A stretch of DNA of 39,643 bases, taken from positions 1 through 39,643 of the forward strand of contig CALDCO010000064.1 of assembly GCA_937937185.1 (NCBI GenBank), written 5' to 3'. Positions within the stretch are counted from its first letter, which is position 1. Every line of letters begins with the position of its first letter. Below are positions 18,078 through 27,418 of the stretch, piece by piece. Source of the stretch: an uncultured Flavobacteriaceae bacterium (GTDB lineage: Bacteria; Bacteroidota; Bacteroidia; Flavobacteriales; Flavobacteriaceae). The position numbers and the translations under genes are program-made. The notes beneath the pieces are model-generated. The model worked only from the letters and a program-made list of their open reading frames with translations. It was not told the origin of the DNA and ran no database searches.

Positions 18078-18950
18078 ATGAAAAAATTACTATTAGCATT
18101 ATTTTGTATTTCAAATGTCACTTTTGCTCAAAAAGAACAAAAAGATCTTACCCATGAAGTGTATTTTGACACAGACAAATATGATGTTCCCCTTACCGAA
18201 GAAAACAGATTGTTACTCTTTATTGAATCTTTAGACGACGTTAATATAGGAAAAGTTTCCATTTACGGTTTTACCGATGACAGAGGTTCTAATAATTATA
18301 ACCAAACATTATCCCAAAACCGCGCAGAGGCCATTAAAGAAGTTTTTTCAGGCTACGGCATAAATAACGATTTAATTACTAATGTAGATGGAAAAGGAGA
18401 GGTGCTCCTTAAAATTGTTTCTAAAGAGAACTTACACAAAATTAGAGGCCTTAACCGTAAAGTAGAAATCATTGTTTCCCCTAAACCAGAAGAAAAATTA
18501 GAACCTGAAGAAAAAAAGGTAACGGATACCAAACAAAAAACAACAGACGATATTACCAAAGGGAGTGTTAACGTTGGTGATAAAATACGATTAGATAAAC
18601 TTTACTTTAAAACGGGTTATAGTGTGATTACTAAAGAATCTAAACCTGTACTTATGGAAATAGCTAAAATAATGCTGAAACACGATAATATTTATTTTAC
18701 CATACAAGGTCATGTTTGCTGCACTAAAATGAGTAGAGATGCTGTAGATAAAAAAACTAAAAAACGTAACCTCTCGGTCGCCCGTGCTAAATTTATCTAT
18801 GATTACTTAGCCAAAAGAGGGGTGAATAAAAGGCGTATGAAATATGTTGGCTTAAGACGTAAGTTTCCTCTTGGTGGCGAACCTGAAAAAGACAGAAGAG
18901 TTGAAATCCTCATTACTTACGTGGGTAAGAATTTAGTAAAACGTGATTAG
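18078..18950 (+). CDS. OmpA-family protein with two OmpA-C-like domains
   Basis: YGFTDDRGSNNYNQTLSQNRAEAIKEVF...GLNRKVEIIV and QGHVCC...NLSVARAKFIYDYLAKRGV...KDRRVEILI. Confidence 0.85.
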   Translation: MKKLLLALFCISNVTFAQKEQKDLTHEVYFDTDKYDVPLTEENRLLLFIESLDDVNIGKVSIYGFTDDRGSNNYNQTLSQNRAEAIKEVFSGYGINNDLITNVDGKGEVLLKIVSKENLHKIRGLNRKVEIIVSPKPEEKLEPEEKKVTDTKQKTTDDITKGSVNVGDKIRLDKLYFKTGYSVITKESKPVLMEIAKIMLKHDNIYFTIQGHVCCTKMSRDAVDKKTKKRNLSVARAKFIYDYLAKRGVNKRRMKYVGLRRKFPLGGEPEKDRRVEILITYVGKNLVKRD

Positions 18951-18971
18951 TTACATCATTAATATAACGTT

Positions 18972-19012
18972 TAAAAAAGCCACTTATGCTGTCGTATAAG
19001 TGGCTTTTTTAA
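18972..19012 (+). terminator. Intrinsic terminator
   Basis: AAAAAAGCCACTTAT-gctgtcg-ATAAGTGGCTTTTTT. Confidence 0.85.
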
Positions 19013-19316
19013 TACCTCAACCTTTTTAAATTTGAAATGGATCTATTAAAACGCCCATTTTTCTTTTCTATTTCAAAGTTATAGCTGAACCTATATAAAA
19101 TGCTACAAAAACCCAGAGCATTTCTAACAGCGCAGTCAACCAACTCCATGAAGCGCACATTTTTATGTGTGTACAACCGTGATTTTTGTCGAATTTATGT
19201 TGCACTTAATCTATTTTTAAGCGTTTTATCCATGATTATTGGTAGATCAACAAGTTTTTTGCTTATGAAACGCTTCTCGATGTTATGTTTACGGAGCCCA
19301 ACAAATCTATAAAATT

Positions 19317-19782
19317 ATGAAAACCTACTTAACTACTATCGTTTTAATTTTTTCTTTCTCGTTTGCTTTTGGAAATGAAAATATTTCTGTGACCAATGCG
19401 AATACTTCTTTATTATCGCATGAGGCTATCTTTAATACAGATTCTCATACCAGTACTACTAAATATTTTGCTAAGCTTATCGCTTTTACTAGAATTATTG
19501 AAACTGTAGATATCGATAATGTCTCGCATAGGTTTTGTAATGGTAGAGGAGCTAAAAAAGGTAGCCACTTTACCCTTAAAGGAGGTGTTGATGCCAGAGG
19601 TAAAGAAACAGGGAAGAAAAAACTAAGCCAAGTACGAACTAAATTTATCCACGATTACTCAGTAAAGCAAGGGGTTAATGCCTCTAGAATTATGCCTAAA
19701 GGTTTAAAAAAGCTTAAAGAAATTAGGCGGCAATAACAAAGACGATAGAAGCGTGGAATTATTTGTTAGAACAATTAAATAA
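19317..19782 (+). pseudogene. OmpA-C-like protein disrupted by a 1-nt frameshift in an A6 tract
   Basis: The 139-aa ORF ends ...GLKKLKEIRRQ*; removing one A from 19706-19711 restores GLKSLKKLGGNNKDDRSVELFVRTIK*, matching the 18078-18950 paralog (PLGGEPEKDRRVEILIT). Confidence 0.65.
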
Positions 19783-19888
19783 AAAACAGTAGCAACCATA
19801 AAATATTTACTTCTCCCATAAACAACCAATTATTAAATCAAGATGTATTGAAAAAGGAAAATAATAACAACTCTCTCTTAGTCTTGAT

Positions 19889-19921
19889 AAAAACCCAGGA
19901 ATTAAACGCCTGGGTTTTTTA
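19889..19921. terminator. Bidirectional intrinsic terminator
   Basis: AAAAACCCAGG-aattaaacg-CCTGGGTTTTTT. Confidence 0.8.
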
Positions 19922-20362
19922 TTTTTTTAACATGCCTACATGGGGTATCCCATCTTCAAGGTACTCCTCTCCTACTTCATAAAACCCAAGATTATTATAA
20001 AACCGTTTCAAGTAACATTGAGCAGACAAATGAATTATTGTTTCATTATAATGCTCTTTTATGGCTTGTATTGAGGCATTCATAATCGTGTAGCCATATT
20101 TAAAGGCTCTTTCTGGTTTGGCAACGACTACTCTACCAATACTAGCATGTTTAAAATAATCTCCTGGTTTAAAAACTCTGGTATAGGCTACAATTTTTTT
20201 AGCTTTAAACCCTAGGATGTGTAATGCTTTATCATCTTTTCCATCAATATCTTGATAAACACAATCTTGTTCAACAACAAATACCTCGCTTCTTAATTGA
20301 AGTAATTCGTACAACTCTTGAGCAGATAATTCTTGAAAAGTCTTTATTTTTATTTCTAGCAT
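19919..20362 (-). CDS. GNAT family N-acetyltransferase (ElaA-like)
   Basis: LLQLRSEVFVVEQDCVYQDIDGKDDKALHILGF..., SIGRVVV, HLSAQCYLKRFYNNLGFYEVGEEYLEDGIPHVGM. Confidence 0.88.
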   Translation of the reverse strand: MLEIKIKTFQELSAQELYELLQLRSEVFVVEQDCVYQDIDGKDDKALHILGFKAKKIVAYTRVFKPGDYFKHASIGRVVVAKPERAFKYGYTIMNASIQAIKEHYNETIIHLSAQCYLKRFYNNLGFYEVGEEYLEDGIPHVGMLKK

Positions 20363-20388
20363 AAAATGGCGTATATAATAACATTTTC

Positions 20389-21309
20389 CTAATCCTGTAC
20401 AATCACATCTTTAGCATCTGGTTTACTAAACTCTGGTTGAATATTAACGTGATTAATTTGAAATTTAGTTAACAAAAGCGCCTCGATTTCATTCAATATG
20501 CTATCAAATTCAGAAAGTTTAATGTCTTTATTAAAATCGATATGCGCCTCAAAATGAATTTCATCTTCATTTAATTGCCAAACGTGCACATGGTGTATGT
20601 TTTTTATTTCATCAAAACTATTTAATTCTTCTATAATATCTTCAACAGGAATGGCTTCGGGGGTAAATAACATAAGTACTTTTGTAGATGCTTTAAGTAA
20701 ATCGAACCCCATCCAAATTAAATAGAGAACAATCGCCAAGGTTAGCAAACTATCTACCCAATAGACTTGGTAATATTTCATTAAAATACCTCCAATTAAA
20801 ACAGCAACACTTGCCATCATATCTGTGAATAAATGTAAATAGGCACTACGCATATTCATATTGGTGTTCGCCTCTTTTTTAAGAAGCAAGACACTAAACC
20901 CATTTGCAAGAATCCCTAAAAGAGAAAGCCATATTACAAGGTTAGATTCTATTTCCTGAGGGTTTTTAAAGCGTTCAATAACTTCAAAAATTAAAAGAAT
21001 AGCCACAATTATAAGTGTTGCCGCATTAATAAAAGCCGCTAATATTTCAGCCCGCTTATAACCAAATGTCCTGCGGAGCGAGGCTTCTTTTTTTGATAGC
21101 CTATTTGCAATATAGCTTATAATTAAAGAAATAACGTCGCTAAAATTATGTAGCGCATCACTTAATAAACTTAAACTACCAGATAGTATGCCTCCTATAA
21201 CTTGAGCGACAGTTATTATAATATTTAAAATAATAGAAATAAAAAGGTTGCGTCCTTTTAAGTCGCCATGATCATGGTGAGAATGATTATGTGTATGAGA
21301 GTGACCCAT
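20389..21309 (-). CDS. Cation diffusion facilitator (zinc/divalent metal efflux)
   Basis: His-rich N-terminus MGHSHTHNHSHHDHGD; SLSLLSDALHNFSDVISL; IHHVHVWQLNEDEIHFEAHI. Confidence 0.93.
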   Translation of the reverse strand: MGHSHTHNHSHHDHGDLKGRNLFISIILNIIITVAQVIGGILSGSLSLLSDALHNFSDVISLIISYIANRLSKKEASLRRTFGYKRAEILAAFINAATLIIVAILLIFEVIERFKNPQEIESNLVIWLSLLGILANGFSVLLLKKEANTNMNMRSAYLHLFTDMMASVAVLIGGILMKYYQVYWVDSLLTLAIVLYLIWMGFDLLKASTKVLMLFTPEAIPVEDIIEELNSFDEIKNIHHVHVWQLNEDEIHFEAHIDFNKDIKLSEFDSILNEIEALLLTKFQINHVNIQPEFSKPDAKDVIVQD

Positions 21310-21744
21310 TTAGCATTGGGCAGGAATTTTATTCACGCGATTTTGATGACGCCCACCTTCAAATTTAGTGTTTAAAAAAGTATCTACCATCTGTATTGCT
21401 TGAGGTATCGATGTAAAACGGGCAGGAATACATAATACATTTGCATTATTGTGTTGTTTTATAAGCGATACAATTTCTTTAGTCCAACATAAACCAGCTC
21501 TCACTTTTTGATATTTATTTGCCGTCATAGCCACGCCATTTGCGCTCCCGCAAATTAAAATTCCTAAATCTACTTTTCCATTTTCTATATCTTTAGCTAC
21601 TGGATGAACAAAGTCTGGATAATCAACACTATCCTTAGCATCTGTTCCATAATTGTTCATAGTAATTCCTTTGGATTCTAGGTGTTTTAATATTGCAAAT
21701 TTATAATCGGTACCTGCGTGATCGTTTCCTATTGAAATAGTCAT
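21310..21744 (-). CDS. rpiB: Ribose 5-phosphate isomerase B
   Basis: MTISIGNDHAGTDYK..., GILICGSANGVAMTANK, VRAGLCWTKEIVSLIKQHNNANVLCIPAR. Confidence 0.95.
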   Translation of the reverse strand: MTISIGNDHAGTDYKFAILKHLESKGITMNNYGTDAKDSVDYPDFVHPVAKDIENGKVDLGILICGSANGVAMTANKYQKVRAGLCWTKEIVSLIKQHNNANVLCIPARFTSIPQAIQMVDTFLNTKFEGGRHQNRVNKIPAQC

Positions 21745-22021
21745 AATGCGCTCTTTTTTATCCCTTTTAAGTTCTTTAAATTACCATAACAAAATACTTT
21801 TTTTTCTTTCTACTTCATAATAAAGAGAAAGATAATTGTTCTGTCGCCACTTCTATGGCGTTATAGCATTATTTAAAAGGGTAAAGTTAATAAATAATAG
21901 TTCTCAATCTTATAAATTGAAATGGCATTCATTTCAAAAAATTAAAAAAGTCTTTATTATAAAATTAATACCTCTACTGACTATAAAATGTATTAAACTA
22001 TTCTTATAGAAATCTTAATTA

Positions 22022-22054
22022 TTTGTGGGGTTTAATCCTAATGTGCTAAATTTG
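22022..22054 (+). promoter_or_regulatory. Bacteroidota sigma-A type promoter
   Basis: TTTG (22022-22025) - 21 nt - TAAATTTG (22047-22054), 53 nt upstream of the CDS. Confidence 0.6.
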
Positions 22055-22106
22055 CAGTGCGGAAATACCTAATAAGTGAGTATTTTTCAGCGTTAAACTA
22101 AAAATT

Positions 22107-23372
22107 ATGAAAAAAAAATTATTCTTTACTTTATTGTCATTTTTATCATTATCTGCAATCGCTCAAGTCTATGATGAAGGTACAGATGGTGATTTGTCCA
22201 GTGATTTTATGAACCCTACTTTAATTTCTTTTGATATGGTAGAAGGAAGATCTGAAGTTACTTCAAGCCAACTGGGAATGCCTAGAGATGTTGATTATTT
22301 TACCTTTACCGTTCCTGATGGCTATGTTCTTACCGATATTTTTGTTAGAGAACACCAAGTTGATGACCCCGCTAATAAATCTTTTATTGGCATACAAAGA
22401 GGTAGTAGTTTTACTAAAGATGCCAATTCTACAATGGCGTCAGATTTGTTAGGTGGTACTGTTTTTGGTGCAGAAGACGAAGAGTTTTCTATTTTAAACA
22501 GAATGGGATTTCTTGAGGGTGCTGAAGGGTATACCAGTATATTAACAGAAGGCACTTACACGATTTGGTTAAATCAAACAGGTGGGTTCTCTAGTCAGAG
22601 GCTTGATCTCTTTATAGAGCCAGAGTTTTTCGAATTCTTTTTTCTATGGGAAGAGGAAACAAATAGTGAATTATCTGGTGACCACATGAAACCTACCGGT
22701 ACATTTACTCTTTTTGAAGGAGAAAATATCTTTACCACGGTTCAGGAAGGTATAGACGGTGCTAATAATAGAGATTATTTTACTTTCGAAGTACCTAATG
22801 GTATGCAGTTGTCTGAAATTATAGTCGATTTATATGACGCTGATGATGTGGATAATAATAACGCTTTTATAGGCATTATAGCTGGAAATAGTTTTCCTAA
22901 TGATAGTGCTAATACACCTGCTGGTGATTTGTTAGGTGGTAAGGTATATGGCTTTGATGATGAAGGTTTGGATATATTACAAGATATGGGGCAACTTGCT
23001 GGTGCTGAAGGTTTCACGGGCCCTTTACCAGCAGGAGTATATTCCATTTGGTTAAACCAAACTGGAGAATTAAATTTTTCAGATTTAGTTTTAGTAACAG
23101 AACCAAGTCCTTTGTCCACTAATGAGTTTGATCTAAAAAACACAACTAATGTTTTCCCAAATCCAGCTAGCAATAATATAAGCATTAGTTCTGCCAACAA
23201 TACCATTAATTCTTACACGATTACAGATGTATCGGGAAGAACTGTAATCCCTTTAAAACAAGTAAGTAGCTTAAATACTAGTCTTGACATATCTGCTTTA
23301 AATAGTGGTTTATACTTTGTTAATATTGAGACTGATAAGGGCTCTTTTAGTAAAAAAATTATAAAAAAGTAA
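22107..23372 (+). CDS. T9SS type A sorting domain protein with two tandem beta-domain repeats
   Basis: Signal peptide; two related ~140-aa units (…DYFTF.VP.G…IWLNQTG…); CTD NVFPNPASNNISISS...GLYFVNIETDKGSFSKKIIKK. Confidence 0.85.
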   Translation: MKKKLFFTLLSFLSLSAIAQVYDEGTDGDLSSDFMNPTLISFDMVEGRSEVTSSQLGMPRDVDYFTFTVPDGYVLTDIFVREHQVDDPANKSFIGIQRGSSFTKDANSTMASDLLGGTVFGAEDEEFSILNRMGFLEGAEGYTSILTEGTYTIWLNQTGGFSSQRLDLFIEPEFFEFFFLWEEETNSELSGDHMKPTGTFTLFEGENIFTTVQEGIDGANNRDYFTFEVPNGMQLSEIIVDLYDADDVDNNNAFIGIIAGNSFPNDSANTPAGDLLGGKVYGFDDEGLDILQDMGQLAGAEGFTGPLPAGVYSIWLNQTGELNFSDLVLVTEPSPLSTNEFDLKNTTNVFPNPASNNISISSANNTINSYTITDVSGRTVIPLKQVSSLNTSLDISALNSGLYFVNIETDKGSFSKKIIKK

Positions 23373-23403
23373 GAGCTTAAAAAATACTTTTTTAACAAAA
23401 AAA

Positions 23404-23450
23404 TAAAAGACTGTTAGTTATTACATGATGTAATTGTTAACAGTCTTTTA
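23404..23450. terminator. Terminator hairpin after the T9SS cargo gene
   Basis: TAAAAGACTGTTA...TAACAGTCTTTTA with additional internal pairing (ttacat/atgtaa). Confidence 0.7.
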
Positions 23451-23831
23451 ACTTTTTATTAAATTTTTATTAGGTTTTATAAATAAAAATTCCAAACAAA
23501 AAAATCCTTTAAATAACCAAAAAAGTTAGCCTCTTTTTTTGGTAGAGTTATCATATAAAAAAGAGAGGATACTAACATAAAAATTTTAAATACTTATTAA
23601 AATTTATACGTTAATAGCGATTATAAACAATTGTGAATTGCGAAAACAAAACACTTAAATAGCAATATGTTAGATTTTTAATAACTTGTTAATATAAAGA
23701 GATAATTAATTTATCAAACTTATTCTCATAAAAGTTATACCGCTATGAACAGGCTATTATAATCATCATTATTTTATTAAATTTTTAAAAGAAAAATAGT
23801 ATTATATGATATAGTTGTGGATAAGGTTTTT

Positions 23832-24101
23832 TTAGTTACTCATTAATCGCATAATTAGTCTAATTATAATTAAAGCCACCCCTAGATAAATCCAAATAGT
23901 ATGGTTACTATCTGTATTTTCAGTCTTGATCTCTTTTGTTTTCGATGCCATTCTTTGGGTTTCCTTAAAATCTATTGAGAAGTCATTACAACGGTGTTGA
24001 AACGTTGGTTTTCGTTTCGTTAAAGAGCATATTATTTCAAGGTCGTTAAATGCCCTTTTCTCGCATTGCTTACAAAATACAAGTTGTTGTTTTAAATCCA
24101 T
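23832..24101 (-). CDS. Hypothetical protein with Cys-containing N-terminus and C-terminal TM helix
   Basis: 89 aa; LVFCKQCEKRAFN...IICS...HRCNDFSID..., TM IWIYLGVALIIIRLIMRLM. Confidence 0.6.
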   Translation of the reverse strand: MDLKQQLVFCKQCEKRAFNDLEIICSLTKRKPTFQHRCNDFSIDFKETQRMASKTKEIKTENTDSNHTIWIYLGVALIIIRLIMRLMSN

Positions 24102-24238
24102 TTAAGCAGGTTAGCAATCGTACTTTTCTCTATACTTTCGAAAAAAGTACGATCCGTTAGTTTGGATTACAAATATAATAAAATATCGATTAAAAGCAAA
24201 TAAAACTGATTAAATGTATTTTTTAATTAATAATAGAC

Positions 24239-26725
24239 TTATAATCTAAAAGTATTATGGTTCGCAAAAAAAATGGCATTAACTAAGAAAAGCTTACCAT
24301 TTTCCCAAAACGATCTAAATAAAGGATTATCTACCATATAAATAATACTGCCTTTACCTATTTTAGCTTCCCCAAAAACTAAAGAGTTTTTTAGCCCTTT
24401 TAAAGCTTTATTTCCAGCAAAACCAGAAACGTTTGTGGGCTCTTGTATGTAAGCAATATTGTAACCTTTTTCTAAAAATTGATAGGCACTATTTCCTATT
24501 TTTAAACTAAAATAATTAGTATCGTATCCAAAAGCCATGGGGTGAGAAGCATCTACGGTTGTTTTAAAAATACTTCCGGTAATAAAATTTTTAACGCTTG
24601 TTTTTTCTCTTTCATCGTAGGGTGTAAGATTACCTACCGTAATAGAATCTAATTCCTTTTCTTGCGAATTATGTTTTTTTAAATCGAATCCTTTTTTTTC
24701 TGCAAATACGCCTACTGCATTTCCTATGGCAATAACTTTACCACCATTACTCATCCATTTTTTTAGCTTTTTTATAGCCGTTTCGTCTAAATAAGTTTTG
24801 TAATTCCCGTTGGGAAGAATTAAAACATCATAAAGGTTTAAAGGTATTTTTTTAAAGTAATCGGTATCTATAGAAGTGATAGGGTAATTTAATTGCTGTT
24901 CAAAGAAATGCCATAATTCGCCATAACTTAATGAGGAGGTGTATTTGCCTTTCAAAACGGCAATATTTTGCTTATTTATTAATTTTACTTCAGGAGAACC
25001 AAAATCGACCCCTTGTGAAGCAAAACCAGAAGTTGCGATGTGCAATTTACGTGCATGTTTATTTGCAAGATTAATTAATTTGGTATCGTAATTTTCTATT
25101 TTCTTATTATCGCTTTTAGTAATAATTAAGCTCCCTTTTTTAAAGTTTTGCTTGTTATTAGAAAAGTCTTTTTCACTAAATCGTACTCTAATATTATGTT
25201 GTAAAAGTTCAGAAAGAAAAGCAGCATCATTTATACTATTCCATTTCGTAATATAACCTGCGCCTTCTTTATTTGAAAGGTTGTTAATAGGTACCTCTTT
25301 TTTAGTGCCATTAGCAGAAATTAATGAGGTGGAAGCAATAGCGTCTAAACCATAGGCATGAGGAATACTCCAAGCAGTAATGTCGTAAGTAAGCGGATTA
25401 CTTAATTTGGCATTGGGTTCAAAAAGCACTTTTACCATTTTGCCTTTAGGCTGATTGGTACTTACAATTAAAGCCCCATTTCCGTTAATCGTTCCTTTTT
25501 TATTTTCTTTAAAGTTAAAACCACTTATTTTATTAGCATTTGAATAGCCATATTTAATATCGTGTTTATCTAATAATTGGGTTAGTTTTTCTATTTTATC
25601 TGCTTCACCATTTAAAGCATAGCTCTTGTATTTAAAAGTGTTATTAGAAAAAAAGGATTTAAACTCAGTATTTAATTTTTGCACATTTTTAGAGGCCATT
25701 TCTACTGTAGATAAACCAGTAGTAGTGTGGTGTTGTACGCGATCTTTTAGAGTAAGTACATAACCTTCATCGGTTTGAATTCCTAAACCTGCTCTTCCAT
25801 GTCCAGCTTGCTCATAAGTCATTCCTATAGCGCCAACAAATGTAGGATAAGTATCGCCATAACTTGGGTATAATAAATCAAAACGTTCTCTGGTAAAATA
25901 TAACCAACCTTCGGCATCAAAATACTTAGCATGATTTTTACCTATTTGGGTTTGAAAATCGCGTTGCCAAGGCGTAATAATTTCATGAAAAGGCTCGGCA
26001 GCTGGTGCAAAATAATAAGGCTCGTTAATGCCTTGTTCATGAAAATCGACATGTATATGCGGCATCCATTTGTTATAAGCGACTAATCGACTCGAAGATT
26101 CTATTTGCGTCGCCCATGCCCAATCTCTATTTAAATCGAATAAGTAATGATTGGGGCGCCCTCCAGGCCAAGGCTCATAATGTTCGCTAGCATTTTGATT
26201 GGTATTGTAAGGTGTTGCCTTTGTTTGGTTATACCAATTTACATAACGATCTCGTCCATCTGGGTTTATACACGGGTCTAAAATAACAACGGTGTTTTGT
26301 AACCAGTCTTTTTTTTTAGTAATGAGTTCATAGAGCGTTTTCATTGCCGCCTCTGTACTCGAGGCTTCATTTCCATGTACGTTATAACTCAACCAAACTA
26401 TTGCTATTTCTGAAGTTCCACTACCTTCAATAATTCCGGCACTTTTAAGATGATTTAATCTTATGTTTTCTATATTTTTTTGATTTTCTGGGCTTGTTAT
26501 TACCGCATAGGTTAATGGACGTCGCTCATTTGTTTTTCCATAGTTTACATAAGTCACCCAATTAGAATGTTGAGCAACATGATTAAAATAGTTAACCACA
26601 TCGGCATGTCGAGTAAATTGACTACCAAGGTCATAGCCTAAAAATCCTTTAGGAGATTGTATCGTATTTTGAGTATGAACTAATGAGGTTATTAGTAAGA
26701 AAAAGAGAGAAAAGAAGGTTTTCAT
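24239..26725 (-). CDS. M14 family metallocarboxypeptidase
   Basis: Signal peptide; NVHGNEASSTEAAM zinc motif; PCINPDGRDRYVNWYNQ; HVDFHEQG. Confidence 0.9.
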   Translation of the reverse strand: MKTFFSLFFLLITSLVHTQNTIQSPKGFLGYDLGSQFTRHADVVNYFNHVAQHSNWVTYVNYGKTNERRPLTYAVITSPENQKNIENIRLNHLKSAGIIEGSGTSEIAIVWLSYNVHGNEASSTEAAMKTLYELITKKKDWLQNTVVILDPCINPDGRDRYVNWYNQTKATPYNTNQNASEHYEPWPGGRPNHYLFDLNRDWAWATQIESSSRLVAYNKWMPHIHVDFHEQGINEPYYFAPAAEPFHEIITPWQRDFQTQIGKNHAKYFDAEGWLYFTRERFDLLYPSYGDTYPTFVGAIGMTYEQAGHGRAGLGIQTDEGYVLTLKDRVQHHTTTGLSTVEMASKNVQKLNTEFKSFFSNNTFKYKSYALNGEADKIEKLTQLLDKHDIKYGYSNANKISGFNFKENKKGTINGNGALIVSTNQPKGKMVKVLFEPNAKLSNPLTYDITAWSIPHAYGLDAIASTSLISANGTKKEVPINNLSNKEGAGYITKWNSINDAAFLSELLQHNIRVRFSEKDFSNNKQNFKKGSLIITKSDNKKIENYDTKLINLANKHARKLHIATSGFASQGVDFGSPEVKLINKQNIAVLKGKYTSSLSYGELWHFFEQQLNYPITSIDTDYFKKIPLNLYDVLILPNGNYKTYLDETAIKKLKKWMSNGGKVIAIGNAVGVFAEKKGFDLKKHNSQEKELDSITVGNLTPYDEREKTSVKNFITGSIFKTTVDASHPMAFGYDTNYFSLKIGNSAYQFLEKGYNIAYIQEPTNVSGFAGNKALKGLKNSLVFGEAKIGKGSIIYMVDNPLFRSFWENGKLFLVNAIFFANHNTFRL

Positions 26726-26870
26726 TGAGTGTAGCGTTTGTTATTTAAAAGTAAGCCATTTTTCCTGTATATAAAAATTTAAATTAATAGCTATTACTCC
26801 TCATAATTATCTTATTCTTTGCATTTTTGTTGAGCAAATAAGATAGGGCCATATAAACAAAATAATGCCA

Positions 26871-26906
26871 AAAAAAGCTTGCAGATCCTATCTACAAGCT
26901 TTTTTT
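26871..26906 (-). terminator. Intrinsic terminator, best paired when read on the minus strand
   Basis: Minus-strand RNA AAAAAAGCUUGUAGAU-AGG-AUCUGCAAGCUUUUUU is fully paired (one G-U); the plus reading has a C-A mismatch. Confidence 0.8.
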
Positions 26907-26925
26907 AATTTCAGAAAAATATATT

Positions 26926-27024
26926 CTATCTATTTATTGCATAGCTACTTGCTATAGCTAATTGTAATAAAACAAATGAAAGTTTTTTCTTCAATTCCGA
27001 TAATTTTTCTACTAACTTTTTCAT
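26926..27024 (-). CDS. Short ORF, 32-aa basic/hydrophobic peptide, below ORF-track cutoff
   Basis: MKKLVEKLSELKKKLSFVLLQLAIASSYAINR*; A/G-rich upstream (aaaaaaagaaagttATG) and a terminator about 20 nt past the stop. Confidence 0.5.
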   Translation of the reverse strand: MKKLVEKLSELKKKLSFVLLQLAIASSYAINR

Positions 27025-27418
27025 AACTTTCTTTTTTTATTTAGACGAAACATGTACTATAAATTTACACTATTAACAAACAATTATGAATAGATTAAAT
27101 TTATAACACAATAGTTTATTTGTGATCAATGGGTAAATTTGAACTGGTGTAACACTGCAAAATGATATAAAAGTTTCTCTTTAAATGCTTACAATTTTTT
27201 AATAGTAATTTTTCTTCTTCTATGGTTAGTTTATAGCTTATTTGAACTATAGTTTTTCACGATTAACATATATTTAGGAGTAGATTATGTTTATAAATAT
27301 TTTATTTAAAATTAAAAGTGTAGCTTTGTATTAACTTAATAACCAAACTTCTCTAATTATTAAGTCTCAAATAAAAAGATTCCCACTATCTTAGGGAATG
27401 AATATGATTACATAATAC

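Noticed and set aside
19100-19312. 70-aa ORF upstream of the frameshifted OmpA-like gene
   Set aside because: No domain or signal logic; likely spurious or degraded sequence.
22775-23206. 143-aa minus-strand ORF
   Set aside because: Antisense to the T9SS cargo gene, whose signal peptide and CTD are clear.
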